Shown here: positions 19,678 to 28,240 of the stretch, piece by piece
Numbering within the stretch: position 1 is the stretch's first letter
How the letters are laid out: every line of letters begins with the position of its first letter
NCBI RefSeq assembly: GCF_003675385.1
Contig: NZ_RCWZ01000001.1
Coordinates: forward strand, 1,054,001 to 1,118,000
Direction of reading: 5' to 3'
Origin: Mucilaginibacter kameinonensis
GTDB taxonomy: Bacteria > Bacteroidota > Bacteroidia > Sphingobacteriales > Sphingobacteriaceae
DNA: 64,000 nt
The notes under the pieces: generated by a model
What the model saw: only the letters and a program-made list of their open reading frames with translations
Database searches by the model: none
Told to the model about the DNA's origin: nothing
Position numbers and translations under genes: made by a program

Positions 19678-20103
19678 ATGAAAAACCCGGTTTCTTTTTT
19701 GCTCCTGCTATTAGTCTTTTTTGGTTGTACAGCAACATCAACCAAAACGGTAGTAACCATTAGTCCTGTTAATAACGGAAGATCATTGCAGATAACAGGT
19801 TTTGATCCGGCTATTATTAATGACATCAGCCGCGATTCATCGGCAACGGCCTGGCAAACCTTAATGGCGGTTTATCGCATGCCGGCAGATACTACTATGC
19901 GCAACCTGCAGCCCATACAGCCGGGGCGCTATGTAATTAAAGATAATGTAGTTATTTTTACACCGGATACCGCTTTCAGCACACAACAAACCTATTTTTT
20001 CCGTTACTATGATTTTGGGGCCGGCGGTACGCTGACCGATTTGATAAAAAGCCGCAGCAAACCCGGAACTTTGCACTATACAGATTTGATTTTTAAGCAA
20101 TAA
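19678..20103 (+). CDS. Small lipoprotein of unknown function
   Basis: The start is ATG at 19678 (MKNPVSFLLLLLVFFGCTATS), giving 141 residues. The upstream in-frame ATG would add a non-hydrophobic stretch before the signal sequence. The lipobox FFGC implies lipidation at Cys16 and export. The rest resembles a beta-sandwich (GRYVIKDNVVIFTPDTAFSTQQTYFFRYYDF). I recognise no domain. It lies upstream of the rimP promoter, not clearly in that operon. Confidence 0.65.
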   Translation: MKNPVSFLLLLLVFFGCTATSTKTVVTISPVNNGRSLQITGFDPAIINDISRDSSATAWQTLMAVYRMPADTTMRNLQPIQPGRYVIKDNVVIFTPDTAFSTQQTYFFRYYDFGAGGTLTDLIKSRSKPGTLHYTDLIFKQ

Positions 20104-20116
20104 ACCATCCGGGTGC

Positions 20117-20146
20117 TTGAAAATTTAATATTTTTGATTATATTTG
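20117..20146 (+). promoter_or_regulatory. Promoter of rimP-nusA-infB
   Basis: A TTG (20117-20119) is followed after 19 bases by TATATTTG (20139-20146), a full match to the Bacteroidota -7 box TAnnTTTG. Transcription should start near 20152, about 80 bases before rimP and just ahead of the leader hairpin. Confidence 0.6.
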
Positions 20147-20155
20147 CAACCGTTA

Positions 20156-20192
20156 ATAAAAGAGGGGGCAATTAGTCCCCTCTTTTATTTTA
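20156..20192 (+). terminator. Leader hairpin of the rimP operon, terminator-like
   Basis: Perfect 12-base arms ATAAAAGAGGGG (20156-20167) and CCCCTCTTTTAT (20177-20188) close a 9-base loop and are followed by TTTAT. The hairpin lies between the predicted start of transcription and rimP. It could therefore attenuate the operon, or it could simply end read-through from the lipoprotein gene. Confidence 0.55.
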
Positions 20193-20229
20193 TCAATCAA
20201 AATTATTCTGTCAAAAACACCGGTGGGTA

Positions 20230-20694
20230 ATGAATATTGAAAAAAGGGTAAAAGAACTGGTAGAAGAAAAGATAGCGGATAAGCCAAACCTGTTTATAGT
20301 GGATATTAAAATGCACTCGAACGGTAAGCTGATCATTCTGCTTGATGGCGATAACGGTATCGGCATTGATGAATGTGTACAGGTAAGCAGGCACGTAGGT
20401 TTCCATCTGGAAGAGGAAAACGTGATTGAAACGGCTTATAACCTGGAGGTATCATCGCCGGGTATTGATTTTCCGCTGTCATCGCCAAGGCAATACGCCA
20501 AAAATGTTGGCCGTAACCTGGGCATTAAAATGAAAGATGGTGCAAAACGTGAAGGTGTATTAACCGGCCTTACCGAAGATGCTATCACCATTGAAGAAAA
20601 AGTAAAAGAAAAAGGGAAAAAAGCGCAGGTTATTGAAAGCGTGATCCCGATGGAGCAAATAACAGAAACAAAGGTTTTAATATCATTTAAGTAA
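20230..20694 (+). CDS. rimP: Ribosome maturation factor RimP
   Basis: The protein has 154 residues, close to the family's usual length. It has the N-terminal alpha/beta domain with DGDNGIGIDECVQVSRHVG, the conserved NLEVSSPGIDFPLSSPRQY stretch and a C-terminal small barrel (GVLTGLTEDAITIEEK). RimP binds the pre-30S particle and helps its assembly. The ATG at 20230 follows GGTGGGTA, a fair ribosome site. It is the first gene of rimP-nusA-infB, a widely conserved order. Confidence 0.95.
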   Translation: MNIEKRVKELVEEKIADKPNLFIVDIKMHSNGKLIILLDGDNGIGIDECVQVSRHVGFHLEEENVIETAYNLEVSSPGIDFPLSSPRQYAKNVGRNLGIKMKDGAKREGVLTGLTEDAITIEEKVKEKGKKAQVIESVIPMEQITETKVLISFK

Positions 20695-20696
20695 AA

Positions 20697-21932
20697 ATGA
20701 GCAATATTAATTTAATTGATTCTTTTCAGGAATTTAAAGATTTCAAGAACATTGACCGCCCTACCATGATGAGCGTACTGGAAGACGTTTTCAGAAGCAT
20801 GATCAGGAAAAAGTACGGTACGGACGAAAATTGCGACGTAATTGTTAACACCGATAATGGTGACTTGGAGATCTGGCGTACACGTAAAGTTATGGAAGAT
20901 GGCTTTAGCGAAGACGACGACCTGGAGATTGAACTTGCCGAAGCACACCTGTATGACGCCGACCTTGAAGTTGGTGATGATTATATTGAACAGATCACTT
21001 TAGAAAGCTTTGGCCGTCGTGCAATCTTAGCCGCACGCCAAACGCTGGTATCAAAGATTCTGGAATTAGAGAAAGACGAGATCTTCAAAAAATATAAAGA
21101 CCGCGTAGGTGAAATTGTTACCGGCGAGGTTTACCAGGTTTGGAAAAAAGAAACTTTGGTACTTGATGATGAAGGTAACGAGCTGTTGCTGCCTAAAACA
21201 GAGCAGATCCCGGCCGACTACTTTAAGAAAGGTGACAGTGTTAAAGCTGTTGTATCTAAGGTAGATATGCTGAACAGCAACCCTAAAATCATTATTTCAC
21301 GCACAGCGCCTGAGTTTTTACAGCGTTTGTTTGAGCTTGAAGTACCTGAGATTTTTGATGGTTTAATTACTATCAAGAAAATTGTACGCGAGCCGGGCGA
21401 ACGTGCTAAAGTAGCCGTAGAATCATATGATGACCGTATTGATCCGGTTGGTGCCTGCGTAGGTATGAAAGGTTCACGTATTCACGGTATTGTGCGTGAG
21501 TTAAAGAATGAAAATATCGACGTTATCAACTTTACCAACAACGTTCAGTTATATATCCAGCGTGCATTATCACCTGCCAAAATCACTTCTATTAAATTAG
21601 ATGATGAGAAAAGGACAGCAGCTGTGTACTTAAAGCCCGACCAGGTATCATTAGCTATTGGCAGGGGCGGACACAACATTAAGTTGGCAGGAAAATTGAC
21701 TGGCTACGAAATTGATGTTTACCGTGAGGCCGATGAGCATGACGAAGATGTGGACATTGAAGAATTTTCAGACGAAATTGATAGCTGGATCCTTGATGAA
21801 TTTAAACGCATTGGTTTGGATACAGCAAAATCAGTACTGGCCTTAACCGTTGGTGAATTAGTAAAACGCACCGATTTAGAGGAAGAAACTGTAAAAGAAG
21901 TGCTATCAATTTTGAATGCGGAGTTTGAATAA
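20697..21932 (+). CDS. nusA: Transcription termination/antitermination factor NusA
   Basis: The protein has 411 residues. It has the NusA N-terminal RNA-polymerase-binding domain (to about 125), an S1 domain (GEIVTGEVYQVWKKETLV) and two KH domains (VGACVGMKGSRIHGIVRELK; LAIGRGGHNIKLAGKLTGY), then a short acidic C-terminus. The long C-terminal acidic repeats of E. coli NusA are absent, which is usual outside Proteobacteria. It modulates pausing, termination and antitermination. Only 2 bases separate it from rimP, so they are co-transcribed. Confidence 0.96.
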   Translation: MSNINLIDSFQEFKDFKNIDRPTMMSVLEDVFRSMIRKKYGTDENCDVIVNTDNGDLEIWRTRKVMEDGFSEDDDLEIELAEAHLYDADLEVGDDYIEQITLESFGRRAILAARQTLVSKILELEKDEIFKKYKDRVGEIVTGEVYQVWKKETLVLDDEGNELLLPKTEQIPADYFKKGDSVKAVVSKVDMLNSNPKIIISRTAPEFLQRLFELEVPEIFDGLITIKKIVREPGERAKVAVESYDDRIDPVGACVGMKGSRIHGIVRELKNENIDVINFTNNVQLYIQRALSPAKITSIKLDDEKRTAAVYLKPDQVSLAIGRGGHNIKLAGKLTGYEIDVYREADEHDEDVDIEEFSDEIDSWILDEFKRIGLDTAKSVLALTVGELVKRTDLEEETVKEVLSILNAEFE

Positions 21933-21956
21933 GCGTAATAAGCAAAATTAAAATCG

Positions 21957-21964
21957 TATTTTTG
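21957..21964 (+). promoter_or_regulatory. Possible internal -7 box ahead of infB
   Basis: TATTTTTG matches TAnnTTTG, 34 bases before the infB ATG. No TTG lies at the right distance upstream, so this is weak. Confidence 0.3.
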
Positions 21965-21998
21965 CACCCAAATAAGCAGAGAAAGTAAGTAATATTAA

Positions 21999-24900
21999 AT
22001 GTCAGAAGACAAATCCATAAAATTAATTAAAGCAGTAAAAGAACTGAACATTGGCATGGGTACCCTTGTCGATTTTTTAGCTACCAAAGGATACAAGGTT
22101 GACAAGCATCCTATGGCCAAGCTGGATAACGACATGTACAATGCCCTGTTGAAGGAATTTGCTGTTGACAAAAGTATTAAGGAGGAAGCTAAGCAGATCA
22201 GTATCGGAAAGATAAGGAAAGAAGAGCCTGCTGCACAGTTTCCTGAAAAGCCGGTTGAGAACCGCCGTTCGCGCGATTTTGAGAACGAAGAGATACTGAT
22301 CAAGAATACAGGGCACTTTGCACAGCCGCAGGTTGAGAAACCAAAACCGGCCGAGCCTGCTCCGGCAGCGCAAGCTCCTGCACGTTCTGATGAGCGCAAT
22401 GACGTATTACCTGGTGTTAAGGTAGTTGGAAAAATTGACCTTAGCAACCTGAATGCTAAACCACAGCCACAGGCAGAGAAGCCTGTTGAAAAGCCAGTGG
22501 AAGTTGTTAAACAACCAGAGCCTGTTGCTCAGGCACCTGCGCCAACTCCGGCTCCGGCACCAGCCGAGCCCAAAGTTGAAGCGCCAAAGCCAGTTGCACC
22601 GGTTGCGCCCGAACCTCCAAAGGTTGAGGCTCCAAAACCACCGGTAGCTCCTGTTGCACCGCCAGTTGTTGAAACACCTAAAGCGGAAGAGCCTAAAGCG
22701 CCTGCTGCACCTGTTGTTGAAAAAGCACCGGTTGTAACACCTCCGGCTGCTGCTGAAACACCGGCCGCACCGGCACATGACGAAAGCCAGGAGCCGGATG
22801 TAATTCGTGCCAAGGCCGAGCGTTTAACAGGTCCAAACATTATTGGTAAGATCCAGTTGCCGGTTAACGCGCCAAAACGCAATCCGGTAGCTTCGTCAAA
22901 TGCAAATAATAATAATTCGGCCGATCATAAACGCAAACGTAAGCGTAAAGATAACCAGGGCAATCCGCAGCAAGGCGGTGGCAACCATCAACATGGCCAG
23001 CAGCAAGGCGGCGGGGGAAATCACCCTCAAGGCCAGGGCCAGCAGCCAAGTGGTGGTGGTACCATTAACCCTAATCGTCCGGATTTCAGGAACCGTACAC
23101 ACGGTGCTCCTGGCAATAGCGGGCCAAATCAGGGTGGCGGTGGTCATCACGGTGGCGGCGGTAACCGTCCGGATTTCAGGAACAACAGGAATAACCCTCC
23201 TCAACATTCTACTCCGAAGGAAGAACCTTCAGAAAAGGATATACAAGACCAGATTAAGGCTACACTTGCACGCTTAAGCGGTGCGGGTAAGTCGGGTAAA
23301 TTTGCACAGCGTGCTAAATTCCGTCGTCAAAAACGTGATGACGTTGCTGCAAGTGCCGAAGAACTGGCAATGGAACAGGAACTTCAATCAAAAGTATTGA
23401 AGGTTACCGAGTTCGTAACAGCAAACGAGCTGGCAAGCATGATGGATGTATCTGTAACCCAGATTATATCTACCTGTATGAGCCTGGGTATGTTCGTTTC
23501 GATCAACCAAAGGCTTGATGCCGAAACACTTTCAATTGTGGCCGACGAGTTTGGCTACCAGGTTGAATTTGTTAAGCCTCAGGATGAGGAAGCCAACCTT
23601 GACCAGCCAGATGATCCGGCCGATTTAGTGACACGTGCACCAATCGTAACCATCATGGGCCACGTTGACCATGGTAAAACCTCATTACTGGATTTTATCC
23701 GCAAAACCAACGTAATAGGCGGCGAAGCGGGTGGTATAACCCAGCACATTGGTGCTTACGAGGTAACATTGCCTGATAATAAAGGTAAGATCACCTTCCT
23801 GGATACACCGGGTCACGAAGCGTTTACCGCGATGCGTGCAAGGGGTGCACAGGTTACAGATATTGTAATTATAGTGATAGCTGCCGATGACAGCGTGATG
23901 CCGCAAACCCGCGAGGCGATAAACCACGCGCAGGCTGCAGGTGCGCCAATCATCTTCGCTTTCAACAAAATTGATAAGCCAGGTGCCAATGCCGATAAGG
24001 TAAGGGAACAATTATCGGCCATGAATATTTTGGTTGAAGAGTGGGGCGGTAAATACCAGTCGCAGGAAATTTCGGCCAAAACCGGCTTAAATGTTGACCT
24101 GTTATTGGAGAAAGTATTGCTTGAAGCCGAATTGCTTGAGCTTAAAGCTAACCCTAACAAACGTGCCGTAGGTACTGTTATTGAGGCTGCTTTAGATAAA
24201 GGTCGTGGTATTGTTACTACTATCCTTGTACAGGCAGGTCGCTTAAAAGTGGGCGATCCGATATTGGCAGGCTGCTATAGCGGTCGTGTAAAAGCGTTAA
24301 CCAACGAGCGCGGTCAGCGTGTTGACTCCGCAGGACCTTCAACACCGGTACAGGTATTGGGTATGCAGGGTGCACCAACAGCGGGCGATAAATTCAACGC
24401 GCTTGAAAGCGAAGTTGAAGCACGTGAAATTGCAAACAAACGTTTACAGTTACAACGTGAGCAGGGCTTACGCACACAAAAACACATTACGCTTGATGAG
24501 ATCGGCCGTCGTTTGGCAGTGGGTAACTTCAAGGAGCTTAACATCATTGTTAAAGGTGACGTGGATGGTTCTATCGAGGCCTTGTCAGATTCATTACTGA
24601 AACTGTCAACCGAGCAGATCCAAGTAAATATTATCTCAAAAGCGGTAGGTCAGATCTCCGAATCAGACGTATTGCTGGCATCTGCATCTGATGCGATCAT
24701 CATCGGTTTCCAGGTACGCCCTTCTGGTGGTGCCCGTAAGCTGGCCGAGGCAGAGCAGATTGATATCAGGCTGTACTCTATCATCTACGATGCGATCAAC
24801 GAGATCAAAGCGGCGATGGAAGGTATGCTTGCACCAACCTTTGAAGAGAAGATTGTGGCTAACGTTGAGATCCGCGAAACCTTCAAGATCAGCAAGGTGG

Positions 24901-25142
24901 GTACTATTGCAGGTTGTATGGTGCTTGATGGTAAAATTAACCGTAACAGCAAGATCCGTATCATCCGTGATGGTGTGGTGATCTACACCGGCGAACTGGC
25001 TTCATTGAAACGCTTTAAAGACGACGTGAAAGAAGTGAGCGCAGGTTACGAGTGCGGTTTGAACATCAACAACTTTAACAACATTGAAGTAGGCGATATC
25101 GTTGAAGCATACGAAAACGTAGAAGTTAAACGCAAGCTGTAA
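21999..25142 (+). CDS. infB: Translation initiation factor IF-2
   Basis: The protein has 1047 residues, long for the family. In order: an N-terminal IF2_N helix bundle ([23 protein letters not shown]), a Pro/Ala/Lys/Val linker (about 110-280) and a Gly/Asn/His/Gln-rich stretch (about 310-405). A second IF2_N-like part follows ([17 protein letters not shown]), then the GTPase domain with G1 at residues 554-561 (GHVDHGKT), DTPGHEAF and NKID. Domains II-IV close the protein. It places fMet-tRNA on the 30S subunit. It is the third gene of the rimP operon; a 66-base gap and a possible -7 box may give extra expression. The low-complexity insertion is typical of Bacteroidota. Confidence 0.97.
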   Translation: MSEDKSIKLIKAVKELNIGMGTLVDFLATKGYKVDKHPMAKLDNDMYNALLKEFAVDKSIKEEAKQISIGKIRKEEPAAQFPEKPVENRRSRDFENEEILIKNTGHFAQPQVEKPKPAEPAPAAQAPARSDERNDVLPGVKVVGKIDLSNLNAKPQPQAEKPVEKPVEVVKQPEPVAQAPAPTPAPAPAEPKVEAPKPVAPVAPEPPKVEAPKPPVAPVAPPVVETPKAEEPKAPAAPVVEKAPVVTPPAAAETPAAPAHDESQEPDVIRAKAERLTGPNIIGKIQLPVNAPKRNPVASSNANNNNSADHKRKRKRKDNQGNPQQGGGNHQHGQQQGGGGNHPQGQGQQPSGGGTINPNRPDFRNRTHGAPGNSGPNQGGGGHHGGGGNRPDFRNNRNNPPQHSTPKEEPSEKDIQDQIKATLARLSGAGKSGKFAQRAKFRRQKRDDVAASAEELAMEQELQSKVLKVTEFVTANELASMMDVSVTQIISTCMSLGMFVSINQRLDAETLSIVADEFGYQVEFVKPQDEEANLDQPDDPADLVTRAPIVTIMGHVDHGKTSLLDFIRKTNVIGGEAGGITQHIGAYEVTLPDNKGKITFLDTPGHEAFTAMRARGAQVTDIVIIVIAADDSVMPQTREAINHAQAAGAPIIFAFNKIDKPGANADKVREQLSAMNILVEEWGGKYQSQEISAKTGLNVDLLLEKVLLEAELLELKANPNKRAVGTVIEAALDKGRGIVTTILVQAGRLKVGDPILAGCYSGRVKALTNERGQRVDSAGPSTPVQVLGMQGAPTAGDKFNALESEVEAREIANKRLQLQREQGLRTQKHITLDEIGRRLAVGNFKELNIIVKGDVDGSIEALSDSLLKLSTEQIQVNIISKAVGQISESDVLLASASDAIIIGFQVRPSGGARKLAEAEQIDIRLYSIIYDAINEIKAAMEGMLAPTFEEKIVANVEIRETFKISKVGTIAGCMVLDGKINRNSKIRIIRDGVVIYTGELASLKRFKDDVKEVSAGYECGLNINNFNNIEVGDIVEAYENVEVKRKL

Positions 25143-25164
25143 TCCATATCAGCTTCAAAATATC

Positions 25165-25195
25165 AAGGGCTTATCCGCAAGGATGAGCCCTTTTT
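25165..25195 (+). terminator. Rho-independent terminator of rimP-nusA-infB
   Basis: A 12-base-pair stem (AAGGGCTTATCC with GGATGAGCCCTT, one G-U pair) has a GCAA tetraloop and is followed by five T. It lies 22 bases after the infB stop codon. Confidence 0.85.
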
Positions 25196-25236
25196 GTTGG
25201 TAGAAGAATTCTGGAAGCTGGTTGAAGTTACGGAAA

Positions 25237-25272
25237 CTGGTCGAAGTTTAGCGATAGCGTAACTTCGACCAG
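25237..25272. repeat. Small hairpin repeat with TAGCnnnnnCGT loop, copy 1
   Basis: The arms CTGGTCGAAGTT and AACTTCGACCAG are perfect over 12 bases. The loop is TAGCGATAGCGT and AGATGG follows. It is paired with a related element at 25455. Confidence 0.65.
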
Positions 25273-25303
25273 AGATGGTTATCCTGAGAAACAACTAAAA
25301 GCT

Positions 25304-25400
25304 ATGTCATTGCGAGCGATAGCGTGGCAATCTCGTAGCTAATGCATATCGAAGGTGTATAGCCACGAGATTGCTTCGTCATTCCTCCTCGCAATGACAT
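25304..25400. repeat. cattgcgag-type long hairpin repeat, copy B
   Basis: A 97-base element with the same ends as copy A (ATGTCATTGCGAG and CTCGCAATGACAT). The inner words match closely too (GTGGCAATCTCGTAGC; CACGAGATTGCTTCGTC). Confidence 0.8.
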
Positions 25401-25454
25401 AACTTTTAAACCAACATGCTCAGCAATTCCTCATCTTCCCAACACCAGTAAGAG

Positions 25455-25490
25455 CAGGGCGAAGTTTAGCAACAACGTAACTTTGCCCTG
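25455..25490. repeat. Small hairpin repeat with TAGCnnnnnCGT loop, copy 2
   Basis: The arms CAGGGCGAAGTT and AACTTTGCCCTG pair over 12 bases with one G-U. The loop is TAGCAACAACGT and AGATGG follows. The stem has changed on both sides relative to copy 1, keeping the pairing. Confidence 0.65.
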
Positions 25491-25847
25491 AGATGGCAAT
25501 ATTTTGTCAGTGTTCAACTTTCAAAAACGGGGTGTTCAATTTTTTAAGCTGAGATTTTGTAAATCATTGACTACCAATGGCCTCTTGTTCAGTGTGATTG
25601 GTTTTGGATTTTTTATAAACTATAAGCTCCTGATTATCAGTAGTTGTTTTCTTTGAAAAAATCCCATGTGTTCACACTTTCAAAGTTGAACACCAACAAG
25701 AGAATAAGAATGAACGGGGCGTACAATTGCAATAACAACATCCGGCATTATCACGTGTCATCTAACTTCGGCCAAAGACCTCAGCAATTCAATCCCATGT
25801 AACAAATTTGTTAACGCAATATATTCCCGATTTTAATTTATAATAAA

Positions 25848-25855
25848 TAGGTTTG
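25848..25855 (+). promoter_or_regulatory. Putative -7 box of the M28 peptidase gene
   Basis: TAGGTTTG matches TAnnTTTG and lies 27 bases before the chosen ATG. The upstream -33 element is not clear. Confidence 0.4.
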
Positions 25856-25882
25856 TTATTAACTGATCTTATTATTTATTAT

Positions 25883-27442
25883 ATGAAATTAAAACTACTT
25901 TTTTCGTGTTTAATCACGGCCGGTATTGCAGTACCCGCATTGGCACAGGAACCTGTTGACGCGACAATGGTTCAAAAAATCAGGGAAGAAGGCCTTAACC
26001 ATTCCAAAGTAATGGAAACGGCTTTTTACCTTACCGATGTTTCCGGCCCGAGGCTTGCTAATTCGCCCGGCTTAAAGCGCGCTCAAAACTGGGCGGTTAA
26101 TCAGCTTAAAACCTGGGGCATGGCTAACGCTAAATTAGAAGCCTGGGGTAAATTTGGCAAAGGCTGGGAAGTTCAAAAAAACTATGCGGCTATTACTATT
26201 CCTTATTATCATGCTATTATCGCCATCCCTAAAGCCTGGACGCCAGGTACCAACGGTGTAATCAAAGGCGAAGTAATGCTGCTTAAAGCAGACTCGGCAG
26301 CCGAGCTTGAACAATACAAAGGTAAGCTGGCCGGCAAAATCGTAATATTTGATACCAAAGCCCCTACAGAACGTACCTGGAAAGCTGACGCTGCCCGCTA
26401 TACCGATGAAGAGCTTGCCGAAATGGCTAAAGCAGCTCCTGCCGCTCCGCGCAGAAATGCTGTTGATCCTAACGCGGCTCAAATGGCGACTTTCCGCAAG
26501 CTCCGTGCTTTCAGGGCGCAATTAAGCCAGTTTTTGGTTGATGAAAAAGCCGGGCTGGTATTAAGCCAGGCCCGCGGTACCGATGGTACTGTGTTTACCA
26601 CCAATGGTGCTTCATACGCCGATACTGCCAAAGCAGTAGCTCCCGAGCTGGAAACCAGCAGCGAAGATTACCAGCGCATTTTACGCCTGATAAAAGGCGG
26701 TCAGCCGGTACAGTTGGAAGCCGACATCAAAACACAATTTATTACCGACGACCTACAAGGTTATGATGTTGTAGCCGAAATACCGGGTACTGATAAAAAA
26801 CTGAAAGACCAGGTAGTGATGATCGGCGGTCACCTTGATTCATGGCATGCAGCAACCGGCGCTACAGATAACGCTGCGGGCAGCGCGGTGATGCTGGAGG
26901 CTATGCGTATTTTAAAAGCTGTCAACTTTAAACCAAAACGTACAATCCGTATTGCACTATGGAGCTCAGAAGAGCAGGGTTTATTCGGTTCTCGCGGTTA
27001 TGTAGCCAACCATTTCGGTGATCCTAAAACCATGGAGCTGAAACCTGAGCAAGCCAAACTTTCGGCTTATTATAACCTGGATAATGGTACAGGTAAAATC
27101 CGTGGCGTGTATTTACAGGGCGATTCGGCAGCGGCTCCTATCTTTAAAGCCTGGCTTGAGCCATTTAAAGATCTTGGTGCCACCACGCTTACCATCAGTA
27201 ATACCGGCGGTACCGACCACCTTTCATTTGACGCTGTAGGCATTCCAGGCTTCCAGTTTATCCAGGATGCTATTGATTATGGTACACGTACCCACCACAG
27301 CAATCAGGATACTTACGACCGCCTTGTTGAAGATGACCTGAAGCAGGCCGCCACAATTGTAGCATCGTTTGTTTACCATACATCACAACGTGCCGAAATG
27401 ATTCCGCGTAAGGCGTTACCAAAACCACAACCGGCAAGGTAA
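25883..27442 (+). CDS. M28-family metallopeptidase, exported
   Basis: I choose ATG at 25883, which begins a proper signal peptide (MKLKLLFSCLITAGIAVPALAQ); the longer frame adds MLLTDLIIYY. The mature protein (519 residues in all) has a PA-like insert (about 95-290) and an M28 peptidase domain. Zinc-site motifs are MIGGHLDSWH, GATDNAAGS, WSSEEQGLFGSRGY and THHSNQDT. It resembles the plasma glutamate carboxypeptidase-like group of aminopeptidases or carboxypeptidases, acting in the periplasm. It stands alone, with its own terminator. Confidence 0.9.
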   Translation: MKLKLLFSCLITAGIAVPALAQEPVDATMVQKIREEGLNHSKVMETAFYLTDVSGPRLANSPGLKRAQNWAVNQLKTWGMANAKLEAWGKFGKGWEVQKNYAAITIPYYHAIIAIPKAWTPGTNGVIKGEVMLLKADSAAELEQYKGKLAGKIVIFDTKAPTERTWKADAARYTDEELAEMAKAAPAAPRRNAVDPNAAQMATFRKLRAFRAQLSQFLVDEKAGLVLSQARGTDGTVFTTNGASYADTAKAVAPELETSSEDYQRILRLIKGGQPVQLEADIKTQFITDDLQGYDVVAEIPGTDKKLKDQVVMIGGHLDSWHAATGATDNAAGSAVMLEAMRILKAVNFKPKRTIRIALWSSEEQGLFGSRGYVANHFGDPKTMELKPEQAKLSAYYNLDNGTGKIRGVYLQGDSAAAPIFKAWLEPFKDLGATTLTISNTGGTDHLSFDAVGIPGFQFIQDAIDYGTRTHHSNQDTYDRLVEDDLKQAATIVASFVYHTSQRAEMIPRKALPKPQPAR

Positions 27443-27462
27443 TAATTACTGATCATACGTCT

Positions 27463-27500
27463 AAAAAGCGACACCTCAACAGTGTCGCTTTTTTATTTTA
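27463..27500 (+). terminator. Terminator of the M28 peptidase gene
   Basis: The arms AAAAAGCGACAC and GTGTCGCTTTTT pair perfectly over 12 bases around CTCAACA, followed by TATTTT. It starts 21 bases after the stop codon. Confidence 0.8.
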
Positions 27501-27654
27501 GGTGACTTTATTATTGTCTTTTATTCCTTATTGTTGTGCCTTTGTTTTGTCCTGTTTTGAAGAAAATTGTGTGAAAAACAACTTGTTACTTGTTTATTTT
27601 CCTTAAATAGAGCGTTATACAGGTCGTTAATTTCCATAAACCGTTTTAAACAAT

Positions 27655-27662
27655 TAATTTTG
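27655..27662 (+). promoter_or_regulatory. Possible -7 box very close to the ECF sigma gene start
   Basis: TAATTTTG matches TAnnTTTG only 8 bases before the ATG at 27671. If used, the transcript would be leaderless or nearly so. No -33 TTG is seen, so this is weak. Confidence 0.25.
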
Positions 27663-27670
27663 TATGTTTA

Positions 27671-28240
27671 ATGAACCTATTTATAAAACCCAAAAAACCA
27701 GGGCAATCAACAGACGAGGAACTACTTAGTGATTATCGCGCAAGCGGTAACCTAACTGTTTTGGGTAACTTATACGAAAGATATATGTCCCTTATTTATG
27801 GCGTTTGTCTTAAATATCTGAAAGATGAGGAATTGGCTAAGGATGCTGTAATGAACATTTTTGAGGAACAGGTTGATAAGGTTAAAAAGCATGAAATTAA
27901 CCAGTTCAGAAATTGGGTTTATGTACTTGGGCGCAATTATTGTTTGATGCAATTGCGGAGCGGTAAAAAGATGGAGCTGGTTAATTTAGAAGAGGTTATG
28001 GAATTTACCCCTTTGCTGCATCCTGAAGATAATAACAGGGAAGAGGCTTTGAAAGCTTTGGAAAATTGTATTGCTGGATTAACAGGCGGGCAAAAACAAA
28101 GCATCGATCTGTTTTATTTAAAAGAGAAGTGTTATAAAGAAATTGCCGAAATAACAGGATATACTTTAAATGAGGTGAAGAGCTATATCCAGAACGGTAA
28201 AAGGAATTTGAAAATTTGCCTCGAGCGGAACGGTGCATAG
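27671..28240 (+). CDS. ECF-type RNA polymerase sigma factor
   Basis: The protein has 189 residues, normal for the group. Sigma region 2 spans about 22-95 (YERYMSLIYGVCLKYLKDEELAKDAVMNIFE), followed by QFRNWVYVLGRNYCLMQLR. Sigma region 4 spans about 125-185 (GGQKQSIDLFYLKEKCYKEIAEITGYTLNEVKSYI). It recruits RNA polymerase to alternative promoters. The next gene overlaps it by 8 bases and has the form of its membrane regulator, so it is probably held inactive until an envelope signal arrives. Confidence 0.9.
   Translation: MNLFIKPKKPGQSTDEELLSDYRASGNLTVLGNLYERYMSLIYGVCLKYLKDEELAKDAVMNIFEEQVDKVKKHEINQFRNWVYVLGRNYCLMQLRSGKKMELVNLEEVMEFTPLLHPEDNNREEALKALENCIAGLTGGQKQSIDLFYLKEKCYKEIAEITGYTLNEVKSYIQNGKRNLKICLERNGA

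Larger units (their letters stand above)
25143..25882. other. Intergenic stretch of 740 bases, rich in repeats, no gene seen
   Basis: In order it holds the infB terminator, a small hairpin repeat (25237-25272), cattgcgag hairpin copy B (25304-25400), a second small hairpin repeat (25455-25490) and a pair of 12-base inverted words GTGTTCAACTTT (25510-25521) and AAAGTTGAACAC (25682-25693). The promoter of the M28 peptidase comes last. The only open frames are very short. Confidence 0.6.

Noticed and set aside
22407..22882. Long frames on the minus strand opposite infB (up to 123 codons)
   Set aside because: They mirror the Pro/Ala/Val-rich linker of IF-2 and give Arg/Cys or Gly/Ala-rich products. 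They are shadows of low-complexity coding DNA.
25510..25693. 12-base inverted words GTGTTCAACTTT and AAAGTTGAACAC as ends of a mobile element
   Set aside because: There is only one pair, with no open frame, no target duplication and no extension of the match. It is mentioned only in the gap description.
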